From Acanthaster planci (Eukaryota > Echinodermata > Asteroidea > Valvatida > Acanthasteridae): a stretch of 64,000 nt of DNA. Position 1 is the stretch's first letter. Each line of letters opens with the position of its first letter. This document shows, piece by piece, positions 26,644-38,600 of the stretch. Position numbers and translations under genes: made by a program. The notes beneath the pieces are model-generated. The model worked only from the letters and a program-made list of their open reading frames with translations, made no database searches and had not been told where the DNA came from. The stretch lies in NCBI RefSeq assembly GCF_001949145.1, contig NW_019091358.1:3631654-3695653 (forward strand), in the 5' to 3' direction.

Positions 26644-26878
26644 GGTTAACCCTAACCCACCTCAATCCTCCAAAATCCTCTGAATGGGCTTTGATAATTT
26701 TAAGAGATTGAGGATGACTGATGATTTGAACATTGGAGGACTTTAGAGGATTGAGGATGAATGGTGATAGAAGCATGGAGGATTTTGGAGGATTGAGGAC
26801 AGATGCTGATTTAAAAGATGGATTTTGGAGGATTGGGGATGTGCCCTAGTAAAAAGGTCCTAATGGGTTAGGGTTAAA
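26644..26878. repeat. Element with inverted TTAGGG-like ends and ~42 bp tandem repeats
   Basis: The left end reads GGTTAACCCTAACCC and the right end GGGTTAGGGTTAA, an inverted pair that looks like vertebrate-type telomere repeat. The interior contains GATTGAGGATG-type units starting near 26706, 26749, 26791 and 26831, a period of 40-43 bases with GGAGGATTTTGGAGGATTG between. Shorter relatives with the same ends and the CCTCAATCCTCC motif lie at 40713-40780 and 57079-57133. Confidence 0.7.
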
Positions 26879-28541
26879 GGTATTCCCTCTTGTTACAGTG
26901 CCCTCTTTTCACATGGGAAAGAAATACACACAGGGGAAAAATTTCATATAAAAAAAGACAGCAGGGCTGGTATCTCATAAAATTTACTGGAATGGAACAC
27001 AAGAGCCACACAATTTACAGACAAATGTATTAGAAAAACACTGGACTTGTAGACTTCTACTGGTATTGATGCAGCAACAATAAGAACATCACTGGTCATA
27101 GTCCACTAGGTATTTCAAACACTGACCTTCAAACTACCACTAGTTGGATGATTTAAATACATGAAATTAGCAAAAGCAACATCAGTGACACAGCCAAGTG
27201 GGATTCTAAATGGCCATGGCTCGGAATATGATGAGTAAAGCTGGAAATATGATAAGAATCAATTCTAAGGAGACCACATGCTAGTGGCTCCTAGCCACTT
27301 CCCATTAGACATGAGTGGTACCCCGGCAACAGCCTAACTTTAAGTTAGGTGTATCTGGCCATTATTTTGTGAAAGCCTGTTTTTTTGTGTGTGTTTCAGC
27401 TTCACCTGCCTGAGTTTTTAGGCCCATGACTGTAGAGATTCCAGTTAAATAACTTCTCAGGTAAATTCTAGTCTGTGCAACATCAGAACCTAGAAACCTC
27501 ATAAACAGAGTCAAACACTGGAATCGTTCCCTTTTTTGGAAAAGACAAGGCTTACAGTCCTCTGCTTTGAGCTTGGAACGCTGGTGTGAGCTACATCTTG
27601 AGAAACAAACAAGACTGTTGGGATGCAATAATCAACCATTTCTGGTGATTTGAGCAGCAAGCCAGATATTTGTGCTGGCAAACTGTAGGCAGTGGTTACA
27701 TTACTTTCAACATGTTCAGGTTCTTCACCCTTAAGTCAGTATCGCGAACCTTCGGTTAGAACAGTCAAACTTCAACACAACGGGGCAGCTCATGACCCAC
27801 AAAAATAAATACTAAACATGTAACAGCATCACTTTCCCTGTGAACATTACTTTTGACAAATGCCCCTGGCTCCTACATTTACGGGCATGAATCTGAGTTA
27901 ATCGTATAATAAACGTCACAGACAAAACAAACTTTCTCACACCTACCTCCGTGCTCACACATTCAAATTTTTGTATAGAGGGCTAAAGAAAAACACCCAG
28001 GTGTTCCACATCAGGCATTTCTGAAGGTGTTACACTGTATGCCTTAAACATTTCTTAATTTATGAGCCTGGGAACCGCTCATTCATTTTACATGGGCAGT
28101 GGTGGCCACCATGCCATGGTTGTGGGCAAAGGTACCGGTGGGGTTGCCAGCCCCTGAAAACATCAATTTTATGCACACGGTAAGTTTTCATCAGTCACTG
28201 CGTGTAACCACCATTTTCCATTTCAGATTTGTAAAGCATCCATTTCCTTGAAAACGGAACTTCGTAACTGGAACTACATGTAGATAATGGGGTCGTCCAT
28301 TTCTTTGTTTCATTATTTTAACGAGCATACAGGACGTAAGCTGAGGGAGGGGTCAACAACCTGTGTGTATTATTCATGAACTGTGAAAAATGATGGGTGG
28401 CCACCATTTTCTTGCATACTATTTCAGGAGGGGAAGAGGTCGGAGGAAAAGTGTGTTAAGTACACTCAAGAGCATGACAAAAAAATGAGATGTCCCCTAC
28501 AACCCAGGATTGTTAACAAACCAACACTATAGAATGAAAGT

Positions 28542-28772
28542 ATCAAGCACCGAAGACTGAGCTGGTTTGGCCGTCATTGCATCTGCCATGAGATGTACAA
28601 GCAAAGAATGCTCATGATGAAACACAAAGGAAAGAGAAAAGACTGGCAGGGGAAAAAGGAAAATGCCCTAGACACAATTAACAATGACTTCAAACCTCTT
28701 GATAGCACAGACTTGAATAAGGAAATCATAGCAATGACAGAGCTAGCTGGAGACAACAGGTCAGACATGTAA
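28542..28772 (+). pseudogene. Non-LTR retrotransposon reverse transcriptase, C-terminal remnant
   Basis: An open frame of 76 codons ends in TAA at 28770-28772. It begins with the arrangement RRLSWFGRHCICH, followed by a GKRK-type basic segment (HKGKRKDWQGKK) and a short D/N-rich acidic tail. This order (R-L-x-W-x-G-H, then basic GKR, then an aspartate-containing stretch) is typical of the region after the reverse-transcriptase domain of LINE-type elements. There is no start codon in frame, no upstream catalytic domain and no adjacent element body, so it is a 5'-truncated, decayed copy. Which LINE clade it comes from cannot be said. Confidence 0.6.
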
Positions 28773-30334
28773 TGTTTACGTTGTAAATTATCGGTGCACA
28801 ATGAGTAAGGATGCCAGACTAGAGCTAAAGTAGGTGAGAAATTACTGATCCATAGAAAGAAAAAAAATTGTTCTCTAATAATCGTCTCAAAAAATATAAG
28901 ACCTAACCTTGCCTTTGTTCACACATTTCTCAAATAATTCTTTGTCATTTCTACCCCTCTTTATTTCAATTTTCTTTTACAAGTTTTATCCTTCCACTTT
29001 TTTCAATTCAAAATCATATAACACAAAACTGATTAGGCAGTAGGGAAAATTAACTTCAGCGATTCCTGATTTCAGTGTGATTCTGCAATTGCCATCCAAA
29101 TTCCCAATAAATGTTGACAGGCATCCCGACCGACCTTCAACTTCCAACATAAATCTCTGTAGACAGGGAACATCAACTCCTGGACAAACTGCCATGCTAA
29201 CAGCACAGAACCCCAGCCTAGCTTTTTGTGTACAAAACCTGTCTCTTTTAGTCCAAACAGCTATAAAGAACAAAATTTGCAGGCCTCTGACAGCCTACAG
29301 CCAAAATTGTGTTTTTGTTTCCCTACAGCAGAACGGTTGACAGACCCCAGGCACCTTGGGAGATAAACAGTTCCTGACCAACCAAAACCAGTTGAAATAT
29401 CTCCTGAAATAAAAACTGGTCCAAAAAATGCTGTTGTTTTTCCTGGCACAAGGTCACATGTATATTGATGTCACTGTAATAATTCACTGAGATACCAATG
29501 GCTAGCCATGGTAGCACTAACAAGGATGCTACACTTGAATTTAGGACTTCTGCCAAGGTGTAATTCAGTGCAGTACTTCTGTTCAATGGAAGGGTCAATG
29601 AGATACAAACTATCAGTGATAACCAAAAAAGTCTTCAAAATTCCTGACTCAACTTCTTTAAAAGTGTTTGTAATGCCCAGGTCAGGAATTTGTGTGTACA
29701 TATCCTCACAAAGGAAAGAGAAGTTTATAAATCTGCAATCTATTCTGGCTTTCGACCTCAAAATCGATCCTTCTCCAAAAAACAGTTTCAACACATCTTG
29801 AAATTATTTCAGTTGAAGTACATTTTCTTGACTTTGGCCATGTCCAAATGCTCTGCAGCTGGAAAGCCACAGAGGCCCTGGTCTTAGCTCCAGAAGGGAG
29901 CAAACTGTCCCCTACATTTGGCTAGCCAATTTGTTTCATTTAGGCAAAGAACAAAATCTTCAGAAGCGACAAAAAAAGAAAAAAGAAACAGCTAAGAACT
30001 GTTTTTTGAAGAGCAAAAAAGCTTTCTTTGAAATCAAGATATTGCAATCAGTGCACTATTATCAAGACCAATGTCAAGCTTTTTGTCCCCTTAAATTACA
30101 GTGCAGTGACCTTTGACAGTTTGGGGTCAGTCTCCTATCTAGGATGGGGAAAAGCTGTAAACAGAATTTCAGACGCAGTAAGGGGGGAGAGAGAGGATGA
30201 CTTGTGAGTACTGTGTGCCAGTTTGATGAATGAGGTGATGAAAAATGACCAAAACCTCTCGTTAATGGGCCATCTGTATGGAAAGCAGCATCCCACATTA
30301 TAGCTTTCGATTTGTGTGGGCTCTAGGACAAGGA

Positions 30335-30770
30335 GTGTGCCCATTCGACATGGAAACCACGCATGCGACCTTCAAAACCATGGTTGTATGATACTGAATT
30401 GAAGCCAGACTGTGCATGCGATGATGATGATGAGGTCGTGCGTGACACCGAAAACTACTATGCAAAAAACCATCATGACGCTTGAGTGACACTGAAAATA
30501 TACCTGGGCAACAATCAAATACTGTGCCCAAGCAACGTTGGAAAGTGTACCTGCGTGACACTGAAATACTCAATGTGCAACGTTGAAAGCCTGTGTGACA
30601 TTAAATCCGTACAAGTACAAATTTAATGTGGAAAAACTAAGCCTGTGCAACATGGAAACGCTGTGCCCTCTGAAGGAAACAACTGGATGTGCAACACTAG
30701 TAAACCAAGCCCATGTGTAACATTGGAAAACTATACATGTACATGCCCAACGTTGAAAACTGTGCCTTGA
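30335..30770. repeat. Degenerate minisatellite, TGTGCAACRTTGAAA-type units
   Basis: Successive blocks of roughly 30-45 bases each contain a variant of TGTGYRACAYTGRAAA: near 30448, 30490, 30533, 30550, 30575, 30592, 30645, 30693, 30715 and 30749. Units are diverged and spacing is irregular, so it looks like an old tandem array. It is best preserved from 30530 to 30770. Confidence 0.6.
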
Positions 30771-30882
30771 TTGATCCCCCCCCTTCAAGTTACTTGGGAG
30801 TTATTTTATTCCAACAAAATGCTGTGTCTTTATTAGACAAATAATAGGTTGTTCATCCTCAGATGGATGAATTTTTATTTGG

Positions 30883-31137
30883 TTTAAGGGTAATTCCAGA
30901 AATTAGGGGTCCAAAAGTGTGACATTTTTGTATCACTGTTACATCTGACCTTTGTTATTTGACTTGGAAATATCACCGGAATCTACTTCAAACTATTACT
31001 ATTTGTTTGGCAGGTAATTTGCATTAATTTATCATTCTTGGAAATTAGAAAATGTGTTCTGAACTTACAAAATCACATCAGATGTGACAGGGACACAGAA
31101 AAAAAATGGACCCCTAATTTCTGGAATTACCCTTAAA
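30883..31137. mobile_element. 255 bp foldback element with perfect 31 bp inverted ends
   Basis: Bases 30883-30913, beginning TTTAAGGGTAATTCCAGAAA, are repeated as an exact reverse complement at 31107-31137. Sub-terminal blocks around GTTACATCTGAC (left) and CAGATGTGACAGGG (right) are also inverted. The interior is AT-rich with no ORF. Perfect ends suggest fairly recent insertion for a MITE-class element. Confidence 0.8.
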
Positions 31138-33344
31138 TATCACAGGCTGTACAGTGGACCCAATGTCACACAGGTATGACAAATATTTGTCTGTCAAGGC
31201 GCTCCATACATCTGTAGCAAAACAGAAGGTGGCATTGGGGATGAGGGCCTCTCAGCTTTGCTCAATAGCAGGTGATCACACACTTATTTCTGGGGTAACG
31301 ATTAACTCAAAACCTGTTACATACTGGTAGATGTATCAATCAGGGAAAACACTGACAGCTACAGTCATTTGGAATTGGGAAAATTGACACAACTACACAA
31401 GTTTTGGGTGACCTAACAAACTGCTCTTACGCCCCCCTTATTATTTCAATTCCAATTTCATGATACCATCATTACTGTTTTTAATCATCCCTGTCTAGTT
31501 TTTATATTACAAAGTACAGTTAAATGATACAAAAGCTGTAATTTTTAGAGGTGGTAACACTGGTTGTGGTCTTAGTTGGTGAATCTTTTTCATTTATGAT
31601 TTCACACCGTGCTGTCTTCTCAAGAGTAAAATGGTTCCAAGGTCAAGGAAAAAATTGATTTACCCTTTGAATATGAGTTACAAGTCCACCTAGTGCACAG
31701 CCAGTTGCTTTTGCTTGCCTTTTCCTAAACAATATCTTTGTCCTGTTTAGGTCAAATTTTTTAGACCAAGAAAGTACTGGTGAAATGATATTTGATTTGG
31801 GCATATGTTTTTAACTATTTATTTTGGTACTTTTCCACTTTTGCATTTGAAATGGTTTAGCCAAGCTGGGTAGCTCTCAGTATATCAATGTTGCTCTTGA
31901 ATTGTCGAGTTCCTTGCCTTCTTCCACATTCCACACTCCCTCCCCCCCCTTCTTGGCTGATCTACTGGACAGCATTGGAGTCTTCTTTCTAATGGACTCA
32001 ATTTTTTGTTTGGTTACTCAGACTCGGGCCACAAGACTTGATGACTCAGCTCAAGTGTGCCAAAGGTCTATCCAGAAATGATTGTTTTGTAATTCTCAGC
32101 ACCCTTTCAATGTAAAATAGTTTAAGTGACTTGCAAAGCATTTGAGGACGTTTTTGGGGAGATGTAACATGCCAAGTCAAAAATAATTATCATGACACAA
32201 CAAATACTTGGAAATATTGGTCCTCATTTTGCTCTTGCTAATCATAAATCGGAACCAATTTCTGCACTGTGTGAAACTTATGCATGTCTGTTCGTAATGC
32301 ATGTCTTTTTTAAATGTGTGAGCACATCTGGTTTATGGAACGATTCAGACTTCGACTCAGATTTTCTGCTCGTACTCCGCCACAGATTTTTTTAACTTGC
32401 ACTCAAACCAGCAGATTTCAGACTTGAAAGTGGTGCACTTGACTGCAACTCGAAAACACTAACTTTTCTATTTCCTCTCGCAACTCCCAAAGTAGACTGA
32501 AAAATGGAGAAAGAAAACAGAAAGAGAACTCAGGGCTACGGCAAACAACATGCAGACATAATTGGGAATCATATGGAAGTACATGTCTGCAAGTGATTCT
32601 GCGCTTATTTCATTTCTGACGGGGTTAGGGTTAGAGTCAGACTGTTGCTACATACACATGCAGGTGAAGTCAATGGTGTTCCGTGAAAGACACGCTCATT
32701 TGTCAGATCTGGGTTGACAAAGTCAGACACCCATTTCTTGTCTCTCTTGTGGAACTGCGTCTGTCTGTCGCAGTTCATCTGCTGTGCATAAACATGGTCA
32801 CATTATTCTCACGACTGCCTAGATCACGACTATGGAGGGAAAAAAAGGAGAGACCCATCCGGAAACATTGCTGATCGAGGAAAGGGGTGGGAAGGGAGAT
32901 CAGAGGATACTGTATGTTTAGCTCAGGTGATGACAGAGATGTAATTGGAGACATGGAAGAAAAGTATTTAGCAGAAAGGGATTCTGTGAAATGTGCTACA
33001 CCGAAAAATATGGAAAGGAAGTTTTCTTACATTCACTTCTAGAACAATTTTGTGTTTCTTCAATGTATGGAAAAAAATTGACATCCTGTTGGGGATTAAT
33101 GTACTGAAAAGTGCAATTTTTAAAAACACTTATATCTGTCCATGTTTCTTTGGACAACAGAAGGTGCTGTTGCTGTGAATCAACTGGAGCGATACCACTC
33201 AGTTTACAGGGTCTTCTATATGTCATATGTGTTGAGTACTTTATCTGTGATTGAGGAATTCTGTACTCATGGTAAAAGCCCTAATTCCTGAGTGTGCAAC
33301 ATTACAAACATCTGGTGCAGATATCTTAGCTGTTCCCTGTATCG

Positions 33345-33499
33345 GGGGTGAGATTTACCAATGATAAAAATAGCTAAAAACAGCTGAAAAAGAATTGTGA
33401 AAATCTCCTATACTTTTGTACACAGCCAGTGAGGGAAAAAAAGCTGAAATCTCTAACACAAAAGCTGAAATCAGCTAAAAAGCTGAGAAATCTCACCCC
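33345..33499. mobile_element. Small foldback element with GGGGTGAGATTT ends
   Basis: GGGGTGAGATTT at 33345-33356 is inverted as AAATCTCACCCC at 33488-33499. Next to each end, AGCTAAAAACAGCTGAAA and CAGCTAAAAAGCTGA-type runs recur, giving an AGCT-rich interior. It has a MITE-like layout and no coding potential. Confidence 0.6.
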
Positions 33500-35694
33500 T
33501 GCTGTACCTATGGCATCGAGGCTTGTGACTGGCAACCCAACAAACATACCAATCAATTGAGACCTGTTTCAACAATTAGGTCTAAACAGCCCAGTTGAAA
33601 CAATAATTAAGATGCAGCTGGGCTGAATCCTTCAGTTCATATTTCTTCTATTTATCCTCAGTGTCTGTTAGCAAAGTAAATGGCTTCGTTAAAATGACAA
33701 GATTATGGAAAGGATTCTCTGAGATTTTGCATGCTGTTTTTAATCATTCTGATAATGTTACTTGAAAAACTGGTCAATTCCTGACAGCATAATAAGTTAT
33801 TAATGTCAATAGATGCCAGTACTTAAGGGGAAAGTGTGATCCATGTCTTGAAGAAGTAAACGAATGACCAACAAACAAAATCCAACCTTTAGATTCCAAG
33901 AGGTACTAAAAGGTAAACGTGATGCTTAGCACAAAATCATACATTTTAAATTTGGGATGTCAGCTCAACTTACAAGAATATGTTAAATTTGGGCAATCTG
34001 GAGAGTGCATGGCTCCACAACCTAAACAGTTCTGACCATTCCTGAATGCTTTGGCAAGTACATGTTCGTTTTTGAACTTAATGTGATATGCAAATTTAAC
34101 TTAAACATAACAGTAAATAAATCAACAGAACTGAAACAAACAAATAAAGAAAGCCCTGAATTTAAAAACACAAATTAAATTCAGTCAAGAGTTGAAAAAC
34201 AAGTCACCATTGATGTGTTGCAGTATGTGGGAAGAACATGAATGAAAAAAAAAAAAAGACACAGAGAAATGGCCGAGATTTAATCAACATCCACGGCTTA
34301 TGGACGAAGATCTTTCTTTCAACATGGTATCTGCCATGTGTTAAACTGTCATGTGACTGATGTTATAACTCAAAACCAGGCCTGAAGTAGGTCATGCTCA
34401 ACAATTACTCTCTCCCCACTGTAAGGTTTACAGTTCAGAGTGATCCAAAAAAAATTTTTTTTGTGCTGAAACCTTCAGTTGTCAACTGGAGTGAAAGCTT
34501 CGGGAATAGATTGATCAACAATGGCCAATAGAGGGCACTATATAATCAACTAACAGAAAACACCCTTTCTAGCAATCAGGCATCAGAACTTAGTATCAAT
34601 GCATGAGGTACACATTACGAGGTCCAACAACACAGCCAGAAAGGGCATTCACAAATTGTATATAATTTTTAAATGTTACTTTACTATAGTCCTGACCAAC
34701 CGGCACATCTTTATGCATGTAACGGTAAGTTGCCAACAACTGATTCAGAGAGCCATGGTTATTATCACATGCATGTGATGAACTTTGGATACAAATATCT
34801 GTTTGCTTCCCATACACAGTTTCAATGTGAATAATTTGTTTTGAGAGGAAAGAACGACAAAGCTAGCTCATGAAAAGGCACAGGACAAAAGACTCCATTT
34901 TGCACTCAAATGTCGACAGTGACATGGTGGTTTAGTGACGGTGAATAGCAGTACGCACAGTGAATGCATGTAGGATATATCCTGCATTGCATGCTATATA
35001 GGATAAATATATCATATCCTGTATCCTATGTAGCAAAAATAAGAAGAGGTGTAGTAAGGTTGAGGCATATCAATATCTATCTGTAGAATTCATGCTTACA
35101 GAATAAATCTGGCACGGACAATGGGACTAGTTAACAACATTTCAAGGCTGTCACATTTCTTAAATTCATAGAGTGAACAATCAACCTGTACATCCCTCCA
35201 ATCATGTATCTGAGGCTAACGGGTGGCATCAACTATATCTCTTTTCAAGGCATGCTTTTACCGGTGCCAATAAGGTCCACACAGTACCAAAGTGTGACGT
35301 CACTGTGAACCAGAACGTACAGTGCAAAGGAATGGAGTACGCGCGCGTGTTGGTTCACACGCTGGTTCTCGTGCTAATGTCTTTTACACACTAATTGTGC
35401 GCACGACGTATTCACTTCGGTACTCTATTCCCAACATGGTGGCATGAATGAGTGTTGTGCTTCAGTGTGAAGGTACTTGATTTCATACTCTGTCAGAGGC
35501 AAAATACCAGTAGCTTTCACATTTTGGACCGATTCAAAACCCACATCCTTCTTTGCTGGTGCATGACAGGCTCAACCTGAAGTGTAATCAGGAGTACTGT
35601 GTTCTCTGCAGCATAAACCATACCACAGAGGTTTGTCCAAGGCCACACTGTCCGTAAAACCCCACCCTCCTCCCAGCCGAGGGGTTTAGGCGTG

Positions 35695-38600
35695 TTACCT
35701 GGGCTTGGGGAAGAACCGTATGAAGATGATCATCCAGAGGAAAACGATGCTGACACAGAGCAGGGAGCCCCAGAGCCACCAGTTGCAGGCCCGCTGGGTG
35801 TGCTGCTGCAGACGTTCGCTCTCTACTTTGAGCCTGCCGTAGTTGCTGTCGGCTAGCTGGATGGTCTCCCCGAGCCGCTGCACCAAGAAACCACCAAGGA
35901 ACTTGGGTGAACGCACGGGTTAATCAACACTTTCAGAAAATGCTGGTCAGGAAAATTTCCTGGCAATCTAAAACCGCCTGAGACCAAAGCACAGTCAGTA
36001 TAAGCAAATCAAGTGACCCTGGCAATACTATCGCTGGTCACTTCTTGAAGTGGACCCCGCCGATGGTGGTAAGCAATGTGTGAAGCGACTTTTCCGTGAC
36101 AGTTGCTCTCTACAAAACCCAACACGATGCTTTCTGCTTTTAATGGGGGCAATCAAGAATGTCCGATGAAAAGTTCCAGGATTCTTCTATAAATCACACA
36201 ACCGTAGTTCGCTGATCCTATTTGCAGTCAAGCAAAAGATCTCTCCGAGGCACAGGACTTGCAAAACCAGGAAGAGATTTGCTCAGCAAAACCAGCCAAT
36301 ATGTAATGCCTCAGATATCTCTCGTTACTGGTTCACTACTGATTTTTACTCAGCACATAAGTTTGCTGAGCTTCATGGACAACCTGTGAGATCAATATGC
36401 TATGGGATTGTAGCAATGTGGAATCTACAGCTCATGTCACCTAACAAAAGAAACACAGTGCACTAACAAAGAGCATCCATTGTTATTGCAACGTACGCAT
36501 TTTGTAAAATGTTCATAGCGTAACCAGCAGTGTTGTATTTTAGTCCGTCACAAGTCTAGTCACAAGGCCAGTCACAAGTCCCTTCACAAGGCCAGTCACA
36601 AGTCCCTTCACATGGCCAGTCACAAGTCCCTTCACAATGCCAGTCATTAGTAACAGGGTGAACAATGACAAAAGAATGCTTTTGTCACTGCTCATTTGAA
36701 TAGCAAGTGAATTGGTTGAAGACTGAATGACTTGTGATGGACTTGCAGGGACTTGTGATGGACTCTAATACAATACTGCTAAGCAGGACCTCACACTGGG
36801 CAGCATGATGGTTGGACCAAGACGTCAACAAAATACACATTCAAAAGCCACGGTACGAAGAACGGAATAAATGTTCTTACACAGAGAAGACATGTCTTTC
36901 GGGCCATACATCTTTTGTGCATGCAAGTTTGTGAGCGTACTACACAAACAATGCTTGATCAATATGGACTGACTGCACTGTCGGCGTATGGATGCCACTG
37001 AAATGATTCACCTGTGTTTTTCCTTGCTGCTAAGTGGGTACTCGTTCCTAGGAGTCCTGTGTCCAATTACACAGCCCTACTCATCACGGAATTCTACGAT
37101 TACGAACACGACTCAATGCCTACTAAAAAACACTGGCAGGGAAAATGTGACTTACCCTGTCAAAACACAGTTCTTAGAGGATGTGTGCACGCAGTGCAAA
37201 AATTTAAAATTCCTTGTTGACTCATGAAACCCACACTAAGTGTCAGAAGGGGGATTTTCTGCCGTATTAGCACAAGGTAAGCTGTGCATGAACTGTACAT
37301 GTATGTCCGACCACCAGTCGCTGCTTCTTATTAATACGCATGCACAAAACGGCCCCACTCAAGTGACCCGAGTTTAACATTTTTCACTCACAGTTTGCCA
37401 TTAGTTACAACTCTTACTGCATACACAGTCTATGAAATCTCTTACAATTACTGTCACGTCAAAAATTATCTCTGAACTTACACGTAATTACCAAGAGGCT
37501 ACTGATGACTAGCAGAGCAAGTGTACTCTGTGGTCCGGTTCCCAACAGTTGCTAAAGTAGTCCAGCTATCCATGATTCAAGAGACATCGGTTGAACTCAA
37601 GTTATTTGCAGTTGTCACTTGCCTAAAGATTCTTCTCTCACTGATATTTTGCCTGAGCATCTAATCTTACCCTATTATCCTCTTGGATGATGTTGCTGGC
37701 CGCTACCGTGTTGTGTTTGAGGCTTCTAGTCAGTGACAGCATCTCCTCCGCCAGCTTCTCCTGCATGTTGTGGTGATGCTGGAGCACTGCATCCAGGTCA
37801 TCTGACGATGCCTTGTCGTCAGGGTCATGTAATCTGTGTGGACGAAACCAATTGGAAGGATTTTTTTTTCAGAAAATTGGTGTTGGGAGACAGAAAACTA
37901 TTTGGGTACATAGAAAACTGTAGTAAATTACCAATGGATGTTCTTGAATTTTGAGGCATTCCATGTGCTTTTGGAAGGGAAGTTAACAAGTCCCCCAATT
38001 GCTTGTTTTCTCCTTCATTTCCCCCTCCCCCCAAGAATATCTTCCTTTTGGGGAGGGGAACTGTGATCTCCATTGGCCTCCTGGATCTGGCAATGTTGTG
38101 GTATGCATTCATATTTCTTTACAATGACAAATTCCACAGCAGAAACTTAACTGCTGTGGCAAAATCATTTTCAAAGCAACTTCAGTTTCAATAATGGAGT
38201 GACAAGCTATATATGGAGTTTACCTTCTATGCCTCAATCCATTCTCCTGTAAATCATCAGTCTGGAAAGGAGACAGAGATACAAATACTCTTTATAGCAT
38301 GGGAAAGCAGTTCTGAAAATAAAACACTGGTCAATGTCAGTATCTCCGCAGATAAGAACAGAAAAGCGAACAAAGCTCCACAAACTAAATGACGGAAAAT
38401 GCAGAATGGATTTTTTTTCATGACAACATAGCTAAATCTAAGTGTCCTTGCAATTTTCACCCAAGGACAATTTGGGCCAAAAATCAGCACTCTTTCAAAT
38501 TTGTTTTGCTTTGAAAATCCATCAAGCTATCTGATGCTGATAATTTGGGAAGCCATATTTAACAAATGTATTTGAATCAGCAAAAAATTTAATCTTTTTC

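Larger units (their letters stand above)
26178..35694. other. Repeat-rich intergenic region
   Basis: No intact gene is recognisable between the Wnt 3' region and the USE1 stop codon. It contains a tandem-repeat element (26644-26878), a decayed reverse-transcriptase tail (28542-28772), a degenerate minisatellite (30335-30770) and two foldback elements (30883-31137, 33345-33499), listed separately. The stretch 28800-30300 has several overlapping ORFs of 60-107 codons on both strands, none resembling a known family. The USE1 3' UTR occupies an undefined part of the right end. Confidence 0.6.

Noticed and set aside
29471..29794. 107-codon minus-strand ORF in the intergenic region
   Set aside because: Overlaps a 97-codon plus-strand ORF and has no recognisable motif. 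It could be an old pseudogene, but nothing supports naming one.
32620..32640. GGGGTTAGGGTTAG as interstitial telomere
   Set aside because: Only two units; too short to call telomeric, and similar runs occur at ends of local repeats.
36541..36650. Regularly spaced repeats resembling a CRISPR array
   Set aside because: Units are directly adjacent with no unique spacers, the genome is eukaryotic, and the array lies inside an inverted-repeat element.
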